A stretch of 29,888 bases of DNA. Origin: Lachnospiraceae bacterium (GTDB lineage: Bacteria > Bacillota > Clostridia > Lachnospirales > Lachnospiraceae). The notes beneath the pieces are model-generated. The model saw only the letters and a list, made by a program, of their open reading frames with translations. It made no database searches and was not told the origin of the DNA. Location of the stretch: positions 10,837 through 40,724 of the forward strand of contig VSNQ01000026.1 of assembly GCA_009774395.1 (NCBI GenBank). Reading direction: 5' to 3'. The position numbers and the translations under genes are program-made. Position 1 is the first letter of the stretch; every line of letters starts with the position of its first letter. Shown here piece by piece: positions 16,477 to 25,900 of the stretch.

Positions 16477-18609
16477 TTATTTTATATATAGCCGAATTGT
16501 ACTGCTTCCTGTAAGTTTTTCACTTCTTACATCCGGCTGACTTCCTCCTATGCTGATTTCATATTCACATCCTGCCATCTTATTTGTTCCATTTTCATCA
16601 CACAGCATAAATGCCTCTTTCGGCAGAAAAATTTGGCACTTCCTGCTTTCACCAACTTTTAAAAATACTTTCTGTATTCCTTTTAACTGTGCGTTAGGCG
16701 TATTCTCTTTTTTTGCCTTTACATAAACCTGAACCGTTTCTGTACCCTCTCTTTTTCCTGTGTTCGTAACCGTAAAACCAATCTGCACGCCTGCATTAAC
16801 ATCTGGTGTTTCCTCCAAAAAGGCAGCTTCTGAATAAGCATATGTCGTATAAGACAATCCATACCCAAACGGATACAACGGTTCATTAGTCATATAACGA
16901 TATGTCCTTCCTTTCATCGAATAGTCTTCGAAATCCGGAAGTTCATCTGTAGTACGATAGAACGTAACGGGTAGTTTTCCCTGCGGATTGGATTCACCAA
17001 AAAGGATTTTGGCAATTGCTTTTCCGCCTTGTGCGCCCGGATACCACCCTTGCAGTATCGCATCCAGATTTTCCTCTTCCCAGGTAAGGCTCATAGCACT
17101 TCCAGTCAAACATACAAGTATCACTGGTTTCCCACATTCTTTTGCAACTTTTAGGATATTATGCTGAAGCCCTGGCAACGCAAGCGTAGGCTTATCGCCG
17201 CTGCCATATTCATTTCCGGTGTCGCCCTCCTCACCTTCAAGTGTTGCATCCATTCCCATTACGGCAATCACAATATCACTGGCTTCACAGACACCTCTTA
17301 CTTCTGCTTCTCTGTCGTTTTCCATCGCAAGATTGCTTGTCCTGTCCTTATACAAATGGCAGCCTTGTGAATATAAAACACGTACTTCATCCTGTACATA
17401 GTCCTGTATTCCCTCTAACACGGTAATATATCTGGATGCTGTTCCCTCATAATTTCCCACAAGTGCACTTCTGCTGTCAGCATTTGGGCCAATCACTCCA
17501 ATGGTTTTAATAGAACTTTTATCAAGGGGCAGAAGATTATCCTTATTCTTGAGAAGCACAACCGATTTTGATGCCACATCACAATTTAACTCTCTTGCCT
17601 CTTTTCTATCCACTTCAGTATAAGGTATCGCATCAAATGGATTTTCTTTTTTGTCAAATACACCAAGCTTCATCCGCGCTGTGAAAAGATTAACAACCGC
17701 CTCATCAATTCTTTTCTCACTCACTTTCCCTTCACGCACTGCCTGTGTAAGATAGGTGAATAATGTGCCGCAATTTAGGTCACAGCCATTATTCATCGCC
17801 ATCGCCGCTGCTTCCTGCGCATTGGCTGCTACCCCATGTCCTTCATAAAAATCCTTAATCGCCCAACAGTCCGAGGTTACATGTCCCTGAAATCCCCATT
17901 CTTCCCTTAATATCTCTATAAGAAGATGTCTGCTGCCGCAGCAAGGTTCTCCATTCGTCCTGTTATACGCTCCCATAACCGATTCCACTTTTGCCTCCTG
18001 CACACATGCACGAAACGCAGGCAGATATGTTTCTTGAATATCCTGCTCGCCCGCCACTGCGTTAAATTCATGTCTTACGCTTTCCGGTCCGCTATGTACA
18101 GCAAAATGCTTTGCACAGGCAGCTACTTTTAGATAATTTTCATCATGTCCTTGAAGTCCCATAATATATCTAACACCCATTCTGCTGGTAAGATATGGGT
18201 CTTCTCCAAACGTTTCATGTCCTCTGCCCCATCTTGGATCACGGAAAATATTGACATTTGGCGCCCAGAAGGTTAGTCCTTTATAAATATCTGTATCATC
18301 TCCTTTTTGCTGCATATTGAATTTAGCTCTTGCCTCAGTGGATACTACATCTGCCACTTTTTCTACTAAATCTTCATCAAACGTTGCTGCCATTCCTATT
18401 GCCTGTGGAAATACGGTAGCTGTACCCGCACGTGCTACACCATGCAGCGCCTCATTCCACCAATTATATTTTTTAATTCCAAGTCGTTCCACAGCAGGCG
18501 CCTGATACAATGTCTGTTCCACCTTCTCTTCCAGCGTCATCTGTGCCACTAATTCTTCTGCTCTGCGGCGATACGCCGCACATTTTTCTTGATTTTCGTT
18601 TAAATCCAT
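16477..18609 (-). CDS. GH3 beta-xylosidase, cytoplasmic
   Basis: Glycoside hydrolase family 3 enzyme of 710 residues. The N-terminal barrel has ALHGVAR, FWAPNVNIFRDPRWGRGHETFGEDP and the nucleophile Asp247 in GHVTSDCWAI. The C-terminal domain has IGPNADSRSALVGNYEGTAS and an acidic GEEGDTG loop near residues 459-465 that probably supplies the acid/base. A fibronectin-III-like domain ends the protein. The SDCWA nucleophile region and the VGNYEGT string resemble beta-xylosidase members rather than classical beta-glucosidases; specificity remains inferred. There is no signal peptide. GGAGG (18617-18621) gives a clear start. It is the first gene of the - strand locus and would finish the breakdown of oligomers to xylose. 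Confidence 0.88.
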   Translation of the reverse strand: MDLNENQEKCAAYRRRAEELVAQMTLEEKVEQTLYQAPAVERLGIKKYNWWNEALHGVARAGTATVFPQAIGMAATFDEDLVEKVADVVSTEARAKFNMQQKGDDTDIYKGLTFWAPNVNIFRDPRWGRGHETFGEDPYLTSRMGVRYIMGLQGHDENYLKVAACAKHFAVHSGPESVRHEFNAVAGEQDIQETYLPAFRACVQEAKVESVMGAYNRTNGEPCCGSRHLLIEILREEWGFQGHVTSDCWAIKDFYEGHGVAANAQEAAAMAMNNGCDLNCGTLFTYLTQAVREGKVSEKRIDEAVVNLFTARMKLGVFDKKENPFDAIPYTEVDRKEARELNCDVASKSVVLLKNKDNLLPLDKSSIKTIGVIGPNADSRSALVGNYEGTASRYITVLEGIQDYVQDEVRVLYSQGCHLYKDRTSNLAMENDREAEVRGVCEASDIVIAVMGMDATLEGEEGDTGNEYGSGDKPTLALPGLQHNILKVAKECGKPVILVCLTGSAMSLTWEEENLDAILQGWYPGAQGGKAIAKILFGESNPQGKLPVTFYRTTDELPDFEDYSMKGRTYRYMTNEPLYPFGYGLSYTTYAYSEAAFLEETPDVNAGVQIGFTVTNTGKREGTETVQVYVKAKKENTPNAQLKGIQKVFLKVGESRKCQIFLPKEAFMLCDENGTNKMAGCEYEISIGGSQPDVRSEKLTGSSTIRLYIK

Positions 18610-18726
18610 ATCTTTTCCTCCATATACTGTACAAAATAGTCAAAATGCACAATTTTTTCGTTTACAAAAATAACATTAACGGAATTTCTGGGTTCTTTCT
18701 TCTCAAAAATTGCTCGTTATTATTAC

Positions 18727-18739
18727 AAATATTGCTTAT
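18727..18739 (-). promoter_or_regulatory. 13-mer shared with the xylanase upstream region
   Basis: AAATATTGCTTAT on the + strand (ATAAGCAATATTT in the direction of GH3 transcription) is found exactly again at 29844-29856 upstream of the xylanase gene. A gapped relative, AAAAATGCTTAT, lies at 12114-12125 before lplA. It may be the site of a shared regulator such as the YesN-type protein. Confidence 0.4.
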
Positions 18740-18748
18740 TTTAAATAA

Positions 18749-18800
18749 CTACGCTTTCTTAAAGACTTTGCAGTGTAGTGCAAAGTTCTGGGCTGAATTG
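18749..18800 (+). repeat. TTTGCA stem-loop element, copy B
   Basis: CTTTGCA and TGCAAAG form a stem around a 6-base GTGTAG loop, within a block that matches 6407-6442 at about 30 of 36 positions. Most differences are transitions. GGCTGAATTGTAACT at 18791-18805 links it to the neighbouring inverted-repeat element. Confidence 0.6.
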
Positions 18801-18860
18801 TAACTCTATCATATAATCATCTATTTACAGCATTGCATTTTGCTAGTATAATTTCCATTA

Positions 18861-18934
18861 AGGAACTGTTAAGAATTAACTTTGCAGAAGATTTAGACAA
18901 GTCAGATGTAAAGATTAATTCTTTAACAGTTCCT
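18861..18934 (+). repeat. 19-bp inverted-repeat element, copy B
   Basis: AGGAACTGTTAAGAATTAA (18861-18879) is matched by its reverse complement with one extra T at 18915-18934, around a 35-base interior. No target-site duplication or coding capacity is visible. A shortened relative lies in reverse orientation at 6287-6320, so it may be a very small non-autonomous repeat family. Confidence 0.65.
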
Positions 18935-19008
18935 AGCTACCTTAATGTTAAACACCGTATATTTTATAAAAGTGCTGCTTTACAAACACAGACTACTGCT
19001 TTATCAAA

Positions 19009-19115
19009 GCTTGTCAAGCAACACTATCGGAAAAACAAACAATATTGTAAGATTATGATATCTTACTAAAATCCATCATCGCTTATCAAGCAACACTATC
19101 GTAAAAACAACCAAT
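19009..19115 (+). repeat. two 35-bp direct repeats upstream of the AraC-type gene
   Basis: The segments 19009-19043 and 19081-19115 both begin GCTT-TCAAGCAACACTATCG (the dash is G or A) and match at 32 of 35 positions. Their starts are 72 bases apart. A 7-bp dyad (GTAAGAT/ATCTTAC, 19047-19066) lies between them. AraC-type proteins bind direct repeats, so these are candidate operators of the adjacent gene. Confidence 0.75.
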
Positions 19116-19131
19116 CCCTAAAAAGATTGTT

Positions 19132-19161
19132 TTGCGAACATATAGCGCAATAATTGATAAT
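19132..19161 (+). promoter_or_regulatory. candidate promoter of the AraC-type regulator
   Basis: TTGCGA (19132-19137) and GATAAT (19156-19161) are spaced by 18 bases. They lie just downstream of the second 35-bp repeat and 30 bases before the ATG. Confidence 0.5.
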
Positions 19162-19190
19162 ACTACCTATATTTGAAAGGAAACGTATCT

Positions 19191-20117
19191 ATGTCAGATA
19201 TCATTCATCTACCACAATCTCACAGTGACTCTGCATTTAAACGAATTGTTGAGGGAACTCAAGAAAAAGTATCTTATCCCAAAGATTCCTCTGTTCTGTT
19301 ATGGGTTAATCGAGAATCCGAAGATTATGCCGAACACTGGCATAATGCCGTAGAAATTATTATGCCTGTAGACGGCAGTTATCATGTCACGGCACGCAGA
19401 CATCCCTATCTGCTTAACACAGGAGATATCCTAATTATTCCTGCTGGAGAACTTCATTCATTGGCAGCTCCTTCAGAAGGGGTACGGCTAATTATATTAT
19501 TTGAACTATCTCCACTTTCCGAAATGCATAATTTCCCAAACTTGCTGCTCCTGCTGTCATTCCCGCTATTCTTTGCCGCATGTGAGGAGGATACATTATA
19601 TATCACCCTAAAGAATCAGATGCTTGCTATATACAGTGAATATACAAGCGGTAACGCTTTCAGTGAATTTAAGATTTATGCCTCTATCTTAGAACTTTGT
19701 GCAGAACTTGGAAGAAAAAATATTAAAAACAATACAGAACTTTCTATGTTAAGCGCCTATAAGCAGTTAGAATATATCAATAAATTCAATACAGTATTTC
19801 AGTATATTAATACGCACTATATGGAGCCTTTAACGTTAGAACATGTTGCAGATGTGGCATGTTTTTCAAAATATCATTTTTCGCGACTTTTTAAACAATA
19901 TACAGGATCTACTTTCTATGACTATCTTACGCTTAGAAGAATACGCAGAGCGGAAGAACTATTGTCGGCATCAGGATACCCCATTATTGACGTGGCGCTT
20001 GCATCGGGCTTTTCTAGTATTGCTACCTTTAACCGAACCTTTAAGAAGCTAAAAAAATGCACACCGACGGAATATTGTGCACTTTGCCGTTCCGATAATG
20101 ATACTTACGAACGCTAA
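19191..20117 (+). CDS. cupin/AraC-family transcriptional regulator
   Basis: Cytoplasmic regulator of 308 residues. The N-terminal cupin (about residues 38-105) has the metal/sugar-pocket pattern HWHNAVEIIMPVDGSYHV...GDILIIPAGELHS. The C-terminal AraC double HTH (about 200-298) includes LTLEHVADVACFSKYHFSRLF and IDVALASGFSSIATFNRTFK followed by CTPTEY. GAAAGG at 19175-19180 is the ribosome binding site for the ATG at 19191; an upstream in-frame TTG overlaps that site and is unlikely. It is divergent from the GH3 operon and probably senses a sugar and acts on that shared gap. Its stop codon lies inside a long inverted repeat (20101-20202). Confidence 0.92.
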   Translation: MSDIIHLPQSHSDSAFKRIVEGTQEKVSYPKDSSVLLWVNRESEDYAEHWHNAVEIIMPVDGSYHVTARRHPYLLNTGDILIIPAGELHSLAAPSEGVRLIILFELSPLSEMHNFPNLLLLLSFPLFFAACEEDTLYITLKNQMLAIYSEYTSGNAFSEFKIYASILELCAELGRKNIKNNTELSMLSAYKQLEYINKFNTVFQYINTHYMEPLTLEHVADVACFSKYHFSRLFKQYTGSTFYDYLTLRRIRRAEELLSASGYPIIDVALASGFSSIATFNRTFKKLKKCTPTEYCALCRSDNDTYER

Positions 20118-20202
20118 GATTTTCCAATTTCTGCACAGTCCATATTACATAAGCGGACAATACGCGCTGTGCAGAAAGGAAAATCTAATCGCTCGTAAGT
20201 AT
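20101..20202. repeat. long inverted repeat covering the end of the AraC-type gene
   Basis: A 38-base left arm (20101-20138) begins ATACTTACGA and ends TTTCTGCACAG. A 36-base right arm (20167-20202) is its reverse complement with three mismatches and a 2-base gap. The loop is 28 bases. The last five codons and the stop of the regulator are inside the left arm. No T run follows the right arm, so it is not a standard terminator, although it could act as a transcript end or 3' stabiliser. Confidence 0.8.
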
Positions 20203-20210
20203 AGAAATAT

Positions 20211-20255
20211 ATAAAAACAGGAAAGATTACTGCCATTCCTGACACAATCTTTCCT
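20211..20255 (-). terminator. rho-independent terminator of the chemoreceptor gene
   Basis: AGGAAAGATT (20219-20228) and AATCTTTCCT (20246-20255) form a perfect 10-bp stem with a 17-base loop. On the - strand it is followed by GTTTTTATAT. It sits 16 bases past the chemoreceptor stop. Confidence 0.8.
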
Positions 20256-20271
20256 ACTGTCTATACTGCCG

Positions 20272-22749
20272 TTATTCCTTTTCCTCTGTATGAAAGTAGT
20301 TTAAATCTTCCTCAACAGACTTTGACAGTTTTTGCAGTTCTAAGGCAGTCGCCGCAAGAGAAGCTGTCGCATCATTCAATTCATTCATCGAAGCATTTGT
20401 CTGTTGTGTAGTTGCGGCGTTTTCTTCTGCTATCGCAGACAAATTGGTCATCAGATCCACTACGTGCGCCCCTGCTTTACCACATATATCCGCTTGTTCT
20501 AATACAACTTGCATCCCGCCATTCGTTGATATAATCCCTTCCTCCACAACATTGAATTTTATCTTGGTGTCATCTAGTTTTTTCTTCTGGCTCATAATCA
20601 TGTCTGTAACTTCATTAATAGATTGTACTGTTTTTTGTGATTCATCTGACAATAATAGTATGATTTCATCAATTATTTTTGCAGAAGAATTCGTTTGTTC
20701 TGCTAATTTTTGAATTTCACTCGCTACTACCGCAAATCCTTTTCCTGCGCTTCCTGCTCTCGCTGCTTCAATACTGGCATTCAATGATAACAAGTTTGTC
20801 TGGCTTGCAATCTGTGCAATTAAATTCACAACTTCCTGAATTTTTACCACAGAGGAATTTGTCTTATGTATCTGCTCAGATATCTTTATAAATGCCTCTG
20901 TCGTTTTATCACTGGTATTGCCTAATTCTTTTACAATCTTAGCTGCTTCGGTTCCTTTTTCGCTCATTCCTTTTGAAGTAATAGATAAATCGCTTACGCT
21001 TTCGCTAATTTGCATCATATTTTTACGCATATTAGATACCTGCTGCGAAGAAACCGATACATCATCTGCCTGTGTTACTGCCCCCTTTGCAATATCCTCC
21101 AAAGCAGCACTGACTATTTCAGCCGCACCCTTTGTTCGATTCGCCTTGTCTTCTAATTTATCCCCCGCTTCTGCAAGATGCGCTGCTATTTGCTGCAAAT
21201 GATAGATACTGCCTTCCAGTTTATCCAGAAATAGATTCAAGCTCTTTCCAAACTGTGAAAACTCGTCCCTTCCATCTGCCTTTATCCTAACACTTATTTT
21301 CCCCTGTGTTATTTTTCCTAAAGCAGTCTTAAAATGCAGCACATTTTTATCAATACTGCTGCCTATCAGCATGGTTGTAGCAACAAGTATAATAGACGCC
21401 GTCACAATCACAATAATGCTAAGTTTTTGTGTAGATGCTTTTATCCCCTCCATATCGTCTGATGCCATATTGCTGACAAATCTGCATAGTTCTGTCAGTT
21501 CCTCGTTGAGCACTGCATTTTCCGCTTTTAACGCAAGAATTTTATCATCCAATTCCTTCATTTGCTGTAAAATTTCCTTTTGCGCATCCAATTTCATAAG
21601 CGCATCCTGGATAAGTTCCTCGCTTGCCGTATAAAGCGGGATATTCTCCTCCAGTTCTGTAATCAGTGCTTCTATTTTTGCATATTGTTCTGTTACATCT
21701 TTGCCTTCCACCACCAATTTACTGTAAGCGCTTACATAATTGTCAAGCTGTTCCAGGCTGTTTGCGAAAAGATAAATTCCAGAATAAGAACCACCATATT
21801 TATATTCATATGCTCCGTCTGTCAGTTCAAAATACAGCGTATACTCTATATCAGAATAATTCTGTGGTGCATAATCGGTGATTGTAATCTGCGCTGCAAA
21901 CTCCTCCCAACATGCATTTGCCGCGTTAAAGTTACATCCAACACGTATTGCAGGTTTTGCATCAAACTCTGTTATTTCACTGTCCACATACGCAAGCCCA
22001 GAGCCATTAACAGATTCTATTGCAGACAGATCAATATCTGTATCATCTGCTCCTTTAACCAGTTTTACATCTGTAATATAGCAGTTTTTATTATAAGTTA
22101 ACGTTCCTCCCACACGGAATGCCATAAAATTCCGTTTTACGCTTTCCGGCACAGGCCCGCGATAAATTAACTTAACATATTCTTTGCCATCAATTGTCAC
22201 ACGTTCGCCGCTCGTCCACATACTGCTGTCAATCCATTTGATTTCCATCCACTCTTGCCGATCTACCAAAAGAGAAACACTATCAGACAAGATGCTGCCT
22301 GATTCCAGGTATTGTTTGTACAAACCATCATCGCTGCTAAACCCGCGTGTTGCACTGAAACTGCTGATATTGCTGTAATCTGCCTGAATCTTTGCCAGTC
22401 TGTCAAGCATCTTTTCTACATTTTCATTATACTTCGAACCAGTTAAACCTTTCAGTAATTCTGCATTAGCCGTCATCTGATTCAGGTTGCCAAGTATACT
22501 ATCTAAATAACTTTGTTCTATGTAATATTGATATTGTGCTTCCAGTGCAAGATTTTTGGTTTGCAACACATCAATTTCATTGACTATCGACTCTATTTCG
22601 CTGTTGCTGCTGTTTCTATTGAGTGAATTAATCCCCAATACGCCAATGCCGACTGCAACAAGAATAGAAAAAACCCCCATAATCACTATTTTGCTTTTGA
22701 TCGTTTGAAGCACATTGCCTGTTCGTATTGCTTTTTGATTTTTTTCCAT
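20272..22749 (-). CDS. methyl-accepting chemotaxis protein with beta-rich insert in the sensor
   Basis: Membrane chemoreceptor of 825 residues. TM1 is at about 21-43 and TM2 at about 443-463, giving an unusually long extracellular region of about 400 residues. Residues 50-160 and 333-435 look helical (Leu/Glu/Gln heptads). Between them, about 165-332, lies a Gly/Tyr/Trp-rich, beta-predicted stretch with AFRVGGTLTYNKNCYITDVKLVKG and IEYTLYFELTDGAYEYKYGG. A HAMP domain (about 462-515) and a normal signalling domain follow, with the hairpin tip at 647-686 (IASQTNLLSLNASIEAARAG and on). The ITDVKLV string recalls the last strand of jelly-roll carbohydrate-binding modules, but homology is not shown. 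GGGAG (about 22760-22765) serves the ATG. It follows the xylanase gene in the same direction and has its own terminator. Confidence 0.93.
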   Translation of the reverse strand: MEKNQKAIRTGNVLQTIKSKIVIMGVFSILVAVGIGVLGINSLNRNSSNSEIESIVNEIDVLQTKNLALEAQYQYYIEQSYLDSILGNLNQMTANAELLKGLTGSKYNENVEKMLDRLAKIQADYSNISSFSATRGFSSDDGLYKQYLESGSILSDSVSLLVDRQEWMEIKWIDSSMWTSGERVTIDGKEYVKLIYRGPVPESVKRNFMAFRVGGTLTYNKNCYITDVKLVKGADDTDIDLSAIESVNGSGLAYVDSEITEFDAKPAIRVGCNFNAANACWEEFAAQITITDYAPQNYSDIEYTLYFELTDGAYEYKYGGSYSGIYLFANSLEQLDNYVSAYSKLVVEGKDVTEQYAKIEALITELEENIPLYTASEELIQDALMKLDAQKEILQQMKELDDKILALKAENAVLNEELTELCRFVSNMASDDMEGIKASTQKLSIIVIVTASIILVATTMLIGSSIDKNVLHFKTALGKITQGKISVRIKADGRDEFSQFGKSLNLFLDKLEGSIYHLQQIAAHLAEAGDKLEDKANRTKGAAEIVSAALEDIAKGAVTQADDVSVSSQQVSNMRKNMMQISESVSDLSITSKGMSEKGTEAAKIVKELGNTSDKTTEAFIKISEQIHKTNSSVVKIQEVVNLIAQIASQTNLLSLNASIEAARAGSAGKGFAVVASEIQKLAEQTNSSAKIIDEIILLLSDESQKTVQSINEVTDMIMSQKKKLDDTKIKFNVVEEGIISTNGGMQVVLEQADICGKAGAHVVDLMTNLSAIAEENAATTQQTNASMNELNDATASLAATALELQKLSKSVEEDLNYFHTEEKE

Positions 22750-22791
22750 CCTACTTCATCTCCCTTTTTAATGCCCCTAAAATGCATCTTA

Positions 22792-22828
22792 TAAATATAT
22801 CTTTTAGATATATTTAATAACCTTTCAA
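22792..22828 (-). promoter_or_regulatory. candidate promoter and perfect dyad before the chemoreceptor gene
   Basis: TAAATATATC (22792-22801) and GATATATTTA (22807-22816) form a perfect 10-bp dyad with a 5-base spacer. On the - strand TTGAAA (22823-22828) and TAAAAG (22801-22806) are spaced by 16 bases, so a -10 would sit between the arms and a bound regulator could block it. The AT-rich dyad could also be fortuitous. Confidence 0.4.
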
Positions 22829-22851
22829 TTCCTGTAAGTAATTAAACACAG

Positions 22852-22889
22852 GCACAAGCCCTTCTCCAAAATCCGGAAAGGGCTTGCGC
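22852..22889 (-). terminator. probable terminator of the xylanase gene
   Basis: CAAGCCCTT (22855-22863) pairs with AAGGGCTTG (22878-22886), extended inward by TCC/GGA past a bulge and outward by two pairs. On the - strand the tail is TGCCTGTGTTTAATT, a weak T tract. It lies 17 bases past the xylanase stop. Confidence 0.65.
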
Positions 22890-22905
22890 TTTATCTGTTA
22901 ACCAA

Positions 22906-25900
22906 TTAGTTCAATATTTCATAAAACCATGACATTGTCTTTTTGTATAAATTTTCATACCAATCAAGATGCAAGTCTTGTGCCTTAATCTTGAAGGAAA
23001 CGGTCTTTATCCCTCCATATCCGTTAATTCCACGAATTATCATTTTTGCTGTTCCTTTGTGTATATTATTGGAATATCCGTTTTTCACTATTTCGTAATC
23101 AGTACCCTCCTTTAGCGTCTTTTTCTCGCCATTTACCTTGATTGTAACAAGAATTTGACGTTCTCCTATATCATTCATCTCTGACAGCGTAATTTCCTTT
23201 CCGGTATAACTCTGCGGCTCCACCTTTACGCTTGCCTTAGAGAGATCCGCGCTGTTCTCTATAATTCTAAAGTCAGCATAAGTACTACCTGTATAGCAGT
23301 TAATGCCTTCTATTTTCGCACGAATAACATCACCCGCTTTCGGTGTTTCCATTATCGGTGTTGTACCGTCCTGTTTTGTATACTCAACTTTGTAATCCTT
23401 CCCTTTTTTCAAAGCTTTTCCGTCGAAGTCTTTTATCGTCAGACTTACGTTGCTGTATTTCCCTGCATTCTTTACCGTTACATCCGATATTACAAGATTT
23501 GTCAGCTTCGCAATATCCTGCGGAACAATCGTAAAGTTAACTGGATTTGTTGTTCCCTTGAAATTTCCTTTTCCCTTTATCTTAACGGTGGCTGTATCAC
23601 ATTTCTTATTTCCTTTGTAAATCAAAGTATAATCCACGCCTTCCACTAAATTTTGTCCGTTAAAGACAATATTTAGGTCTGTTTCGTTCAACTTGCTTCC
23701 GCCTTTCCTATATGGAACACTTATGTTGGCGGTTTGATAGCTTAGCTTGTTTCCCTCATTCTTTTGAAGATCAAACGGTGCGATTTTGAATGTTTTCTTT
23801 ACCGTTCCTGTATAATTTCCAATGCCCTTTACCGTTGCCGAAGCGGTACCTGCTTGATTATTTTTGTCATATGTCACGATAAAATCACGGTTCTGCTCTG
23901 CGCCCACAACCTTAACGATGGGCTCTATCTCACTTCCGGTATAGACCAAACTCGCTGCATTCTCAAGTGTCACATCCTTTGCCTTTAATGTTGTACCTGT
24001 AATTTTAAAGGTAACCGTTTTCTCACCGATATATTTCTGTCCAATACCTTTGATAACTGCTGTTGCAGTTCCTACATCTATACTATCGCAGAAAACCTGA
24101 TAATCCTGATTGGGTACCAGTGTATCCCTTCCATATTTTACAGTAAATTTTGGTTCAATTTTTTCGCCTGTGTACGGTTTATTTTGAATACCTGTTACCT
24201 TTACCGCACTCATAAGCACCTGATCGCTGCTTAATACAACCATGCTGATTTCTTTGGTTCCGGTGTAACCATTTGCTTCCACACCCTTCACAGTTACAGT
24301 ATAGGTACCCGATTCTGTCACTTTGTCAATCGTTTTTCCTGCAGTATCTTGGATCTTGTTTACAGTAAAAGCCTTCTTGTTTAATTTCTTTCCGTTTCTT
24401 ATGACGATCGGCGCTGGAACAATGCTCTTGCCTGCTTTGGGCGCCCGAACATAAAGATCGGAAATTGTTATATCTTCATCCGCTACATTCTTCGGAACAA
24501 TCTTAAAAGTCTTCGTGATGGTTCCTGTATAGTTTCCTTTTCCCTTAATCACTGCCTTGGCATTTTCTACGACCTTTATATTATCCTTATATGTCACTGT
24601 ATAATCTCTGCCCTGTGTCAGCAGTGTCCTGCCATTATATACCGTCACCGTTGGCTTTAGCGCTTTTCCTGTAAATGTAATATCGTGAATGTCAAATGCC
24701 CAAAGACCTTCTCTTTGTTTAAGTATTTCCAATGCTTCTGACAATTTTGCTGCCGCATTCTGCACCTCTTCCTGTGTTGCTTTTGGATTTTCCGACACTG
24801 CCTTTGCTTCGTCAAGTGCCTTTTGATAAATTGCCCAGCTTTCCGTTGTATAATGATTTGGATTTAGTTCTTCGCACTTGCTGATAAGTTCTTTCAACTG
24901 GTCTTTATTAACTGGCTCCGATTCCCCCGGCTTCTGTAATCCGGCTTTTGCTTCTTTCAGTGCCGCCAGTGCTTTTTGCACTTCTTCTGGCGACGCATCC
25001 GGCTTTGCCGATACTGCTTTTGCTTCGTCTAATGCTTTTATTAACTGATTCCAGCTTTCGTCTGTATAATCTTCTTTTTTCAGTTTTTCACATTCCTCTA
25101 TTAAATTTTTGAGATTTACTTCCGTTATTGTAACAGGCAATAATCCATCCTTAGCCTTTTTTAATGTTTCATATGCCTGTTTCACTGCTTCCGGCGCAGC
25201 TGTTTCATCGTTTTTCACTGCTTTGGCTGCTTCAAGCGCTTCCGTAAACGCTTTCCATGTTTCCTGTGTGTAATCTTCTGCTTTCGCATCTTTTAAGAAC
25301 GCCTCGCAATCACTGATTAGTTTATCCAATTCGTTTTTTACATCTTGTGTCTTAATCACTGCTCCCAACGTTGCAGTGCCAAATACACTCGGTGACGACC
25401 AGCCCATTCCGGACTCATCATACCAGCTAACCGTTCCGATTCGTGTCCCGCCTTCCGCATCATTGATTTGCAGATCGATACCGATCTTAGTTCCCATTGA
25501 AGGGGTAATATCCGTCCATTGATAAGCAGCTTCAATCCGATAGCCATTTTCTGTTTCTACTGCTGCAGATAGGATATTCTCTGCGTTACATTTTGTTCCT
25601 CCGTTAAAACTTTGTTCATTTGCATAATTCACACGATACTGCTTGTCATCATCCTCATAGGAATCCTGCTTATGATTATTTTCATCAATAAACACTTCAA
25701 GAGAATCCTGTTCATGGACTGCTTCCGAAGTCTTGTCAAGCATTGGATCTACTACTTCTGCTAACACATACAGATATTGTTCATCCCACAGAAGTCTTGC
25801 AGAAGCAGACGCCTTTGCAGAACCTGTCCTTATCTGGAAGCTGACTTCCTTTGCCTGATCCCACACATCTTCCTTTTCACCATCCACTTGGATAATGTTA

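Larger units (their letters stand above)
18610..19190. other. divergent 581-bp regulatory region with repeats
   Basis: Gap between the GH3 start (-) and the AraC-type regulator start (+). I see no supported gene. From left to right it holds AAATATTGCTTAT (18727-18739, also found upstream of the xylanase gene), a TTTGCA stem-loop element (18749-18800), an inverted-repeat element (18861-18934), two 35-bp direct repeats (19009-19043, 19081-19115) around a GTAAGAT/ATCTTAC dyad, and a promoter for the regulator. Confidence 0.65.

Noticed and set aside
18861..18934. Insertion sequence end
   Set aside because: The inverted repeat encloses only 35 bases, with no transposase and no visible target duplication; kept only as a small repeat element.
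20101..20202. Standard rho-independent terminator for the AraC-type gene
   Set aside because: The stem is long and includes coding sequence, and no T run follows on the + strand.
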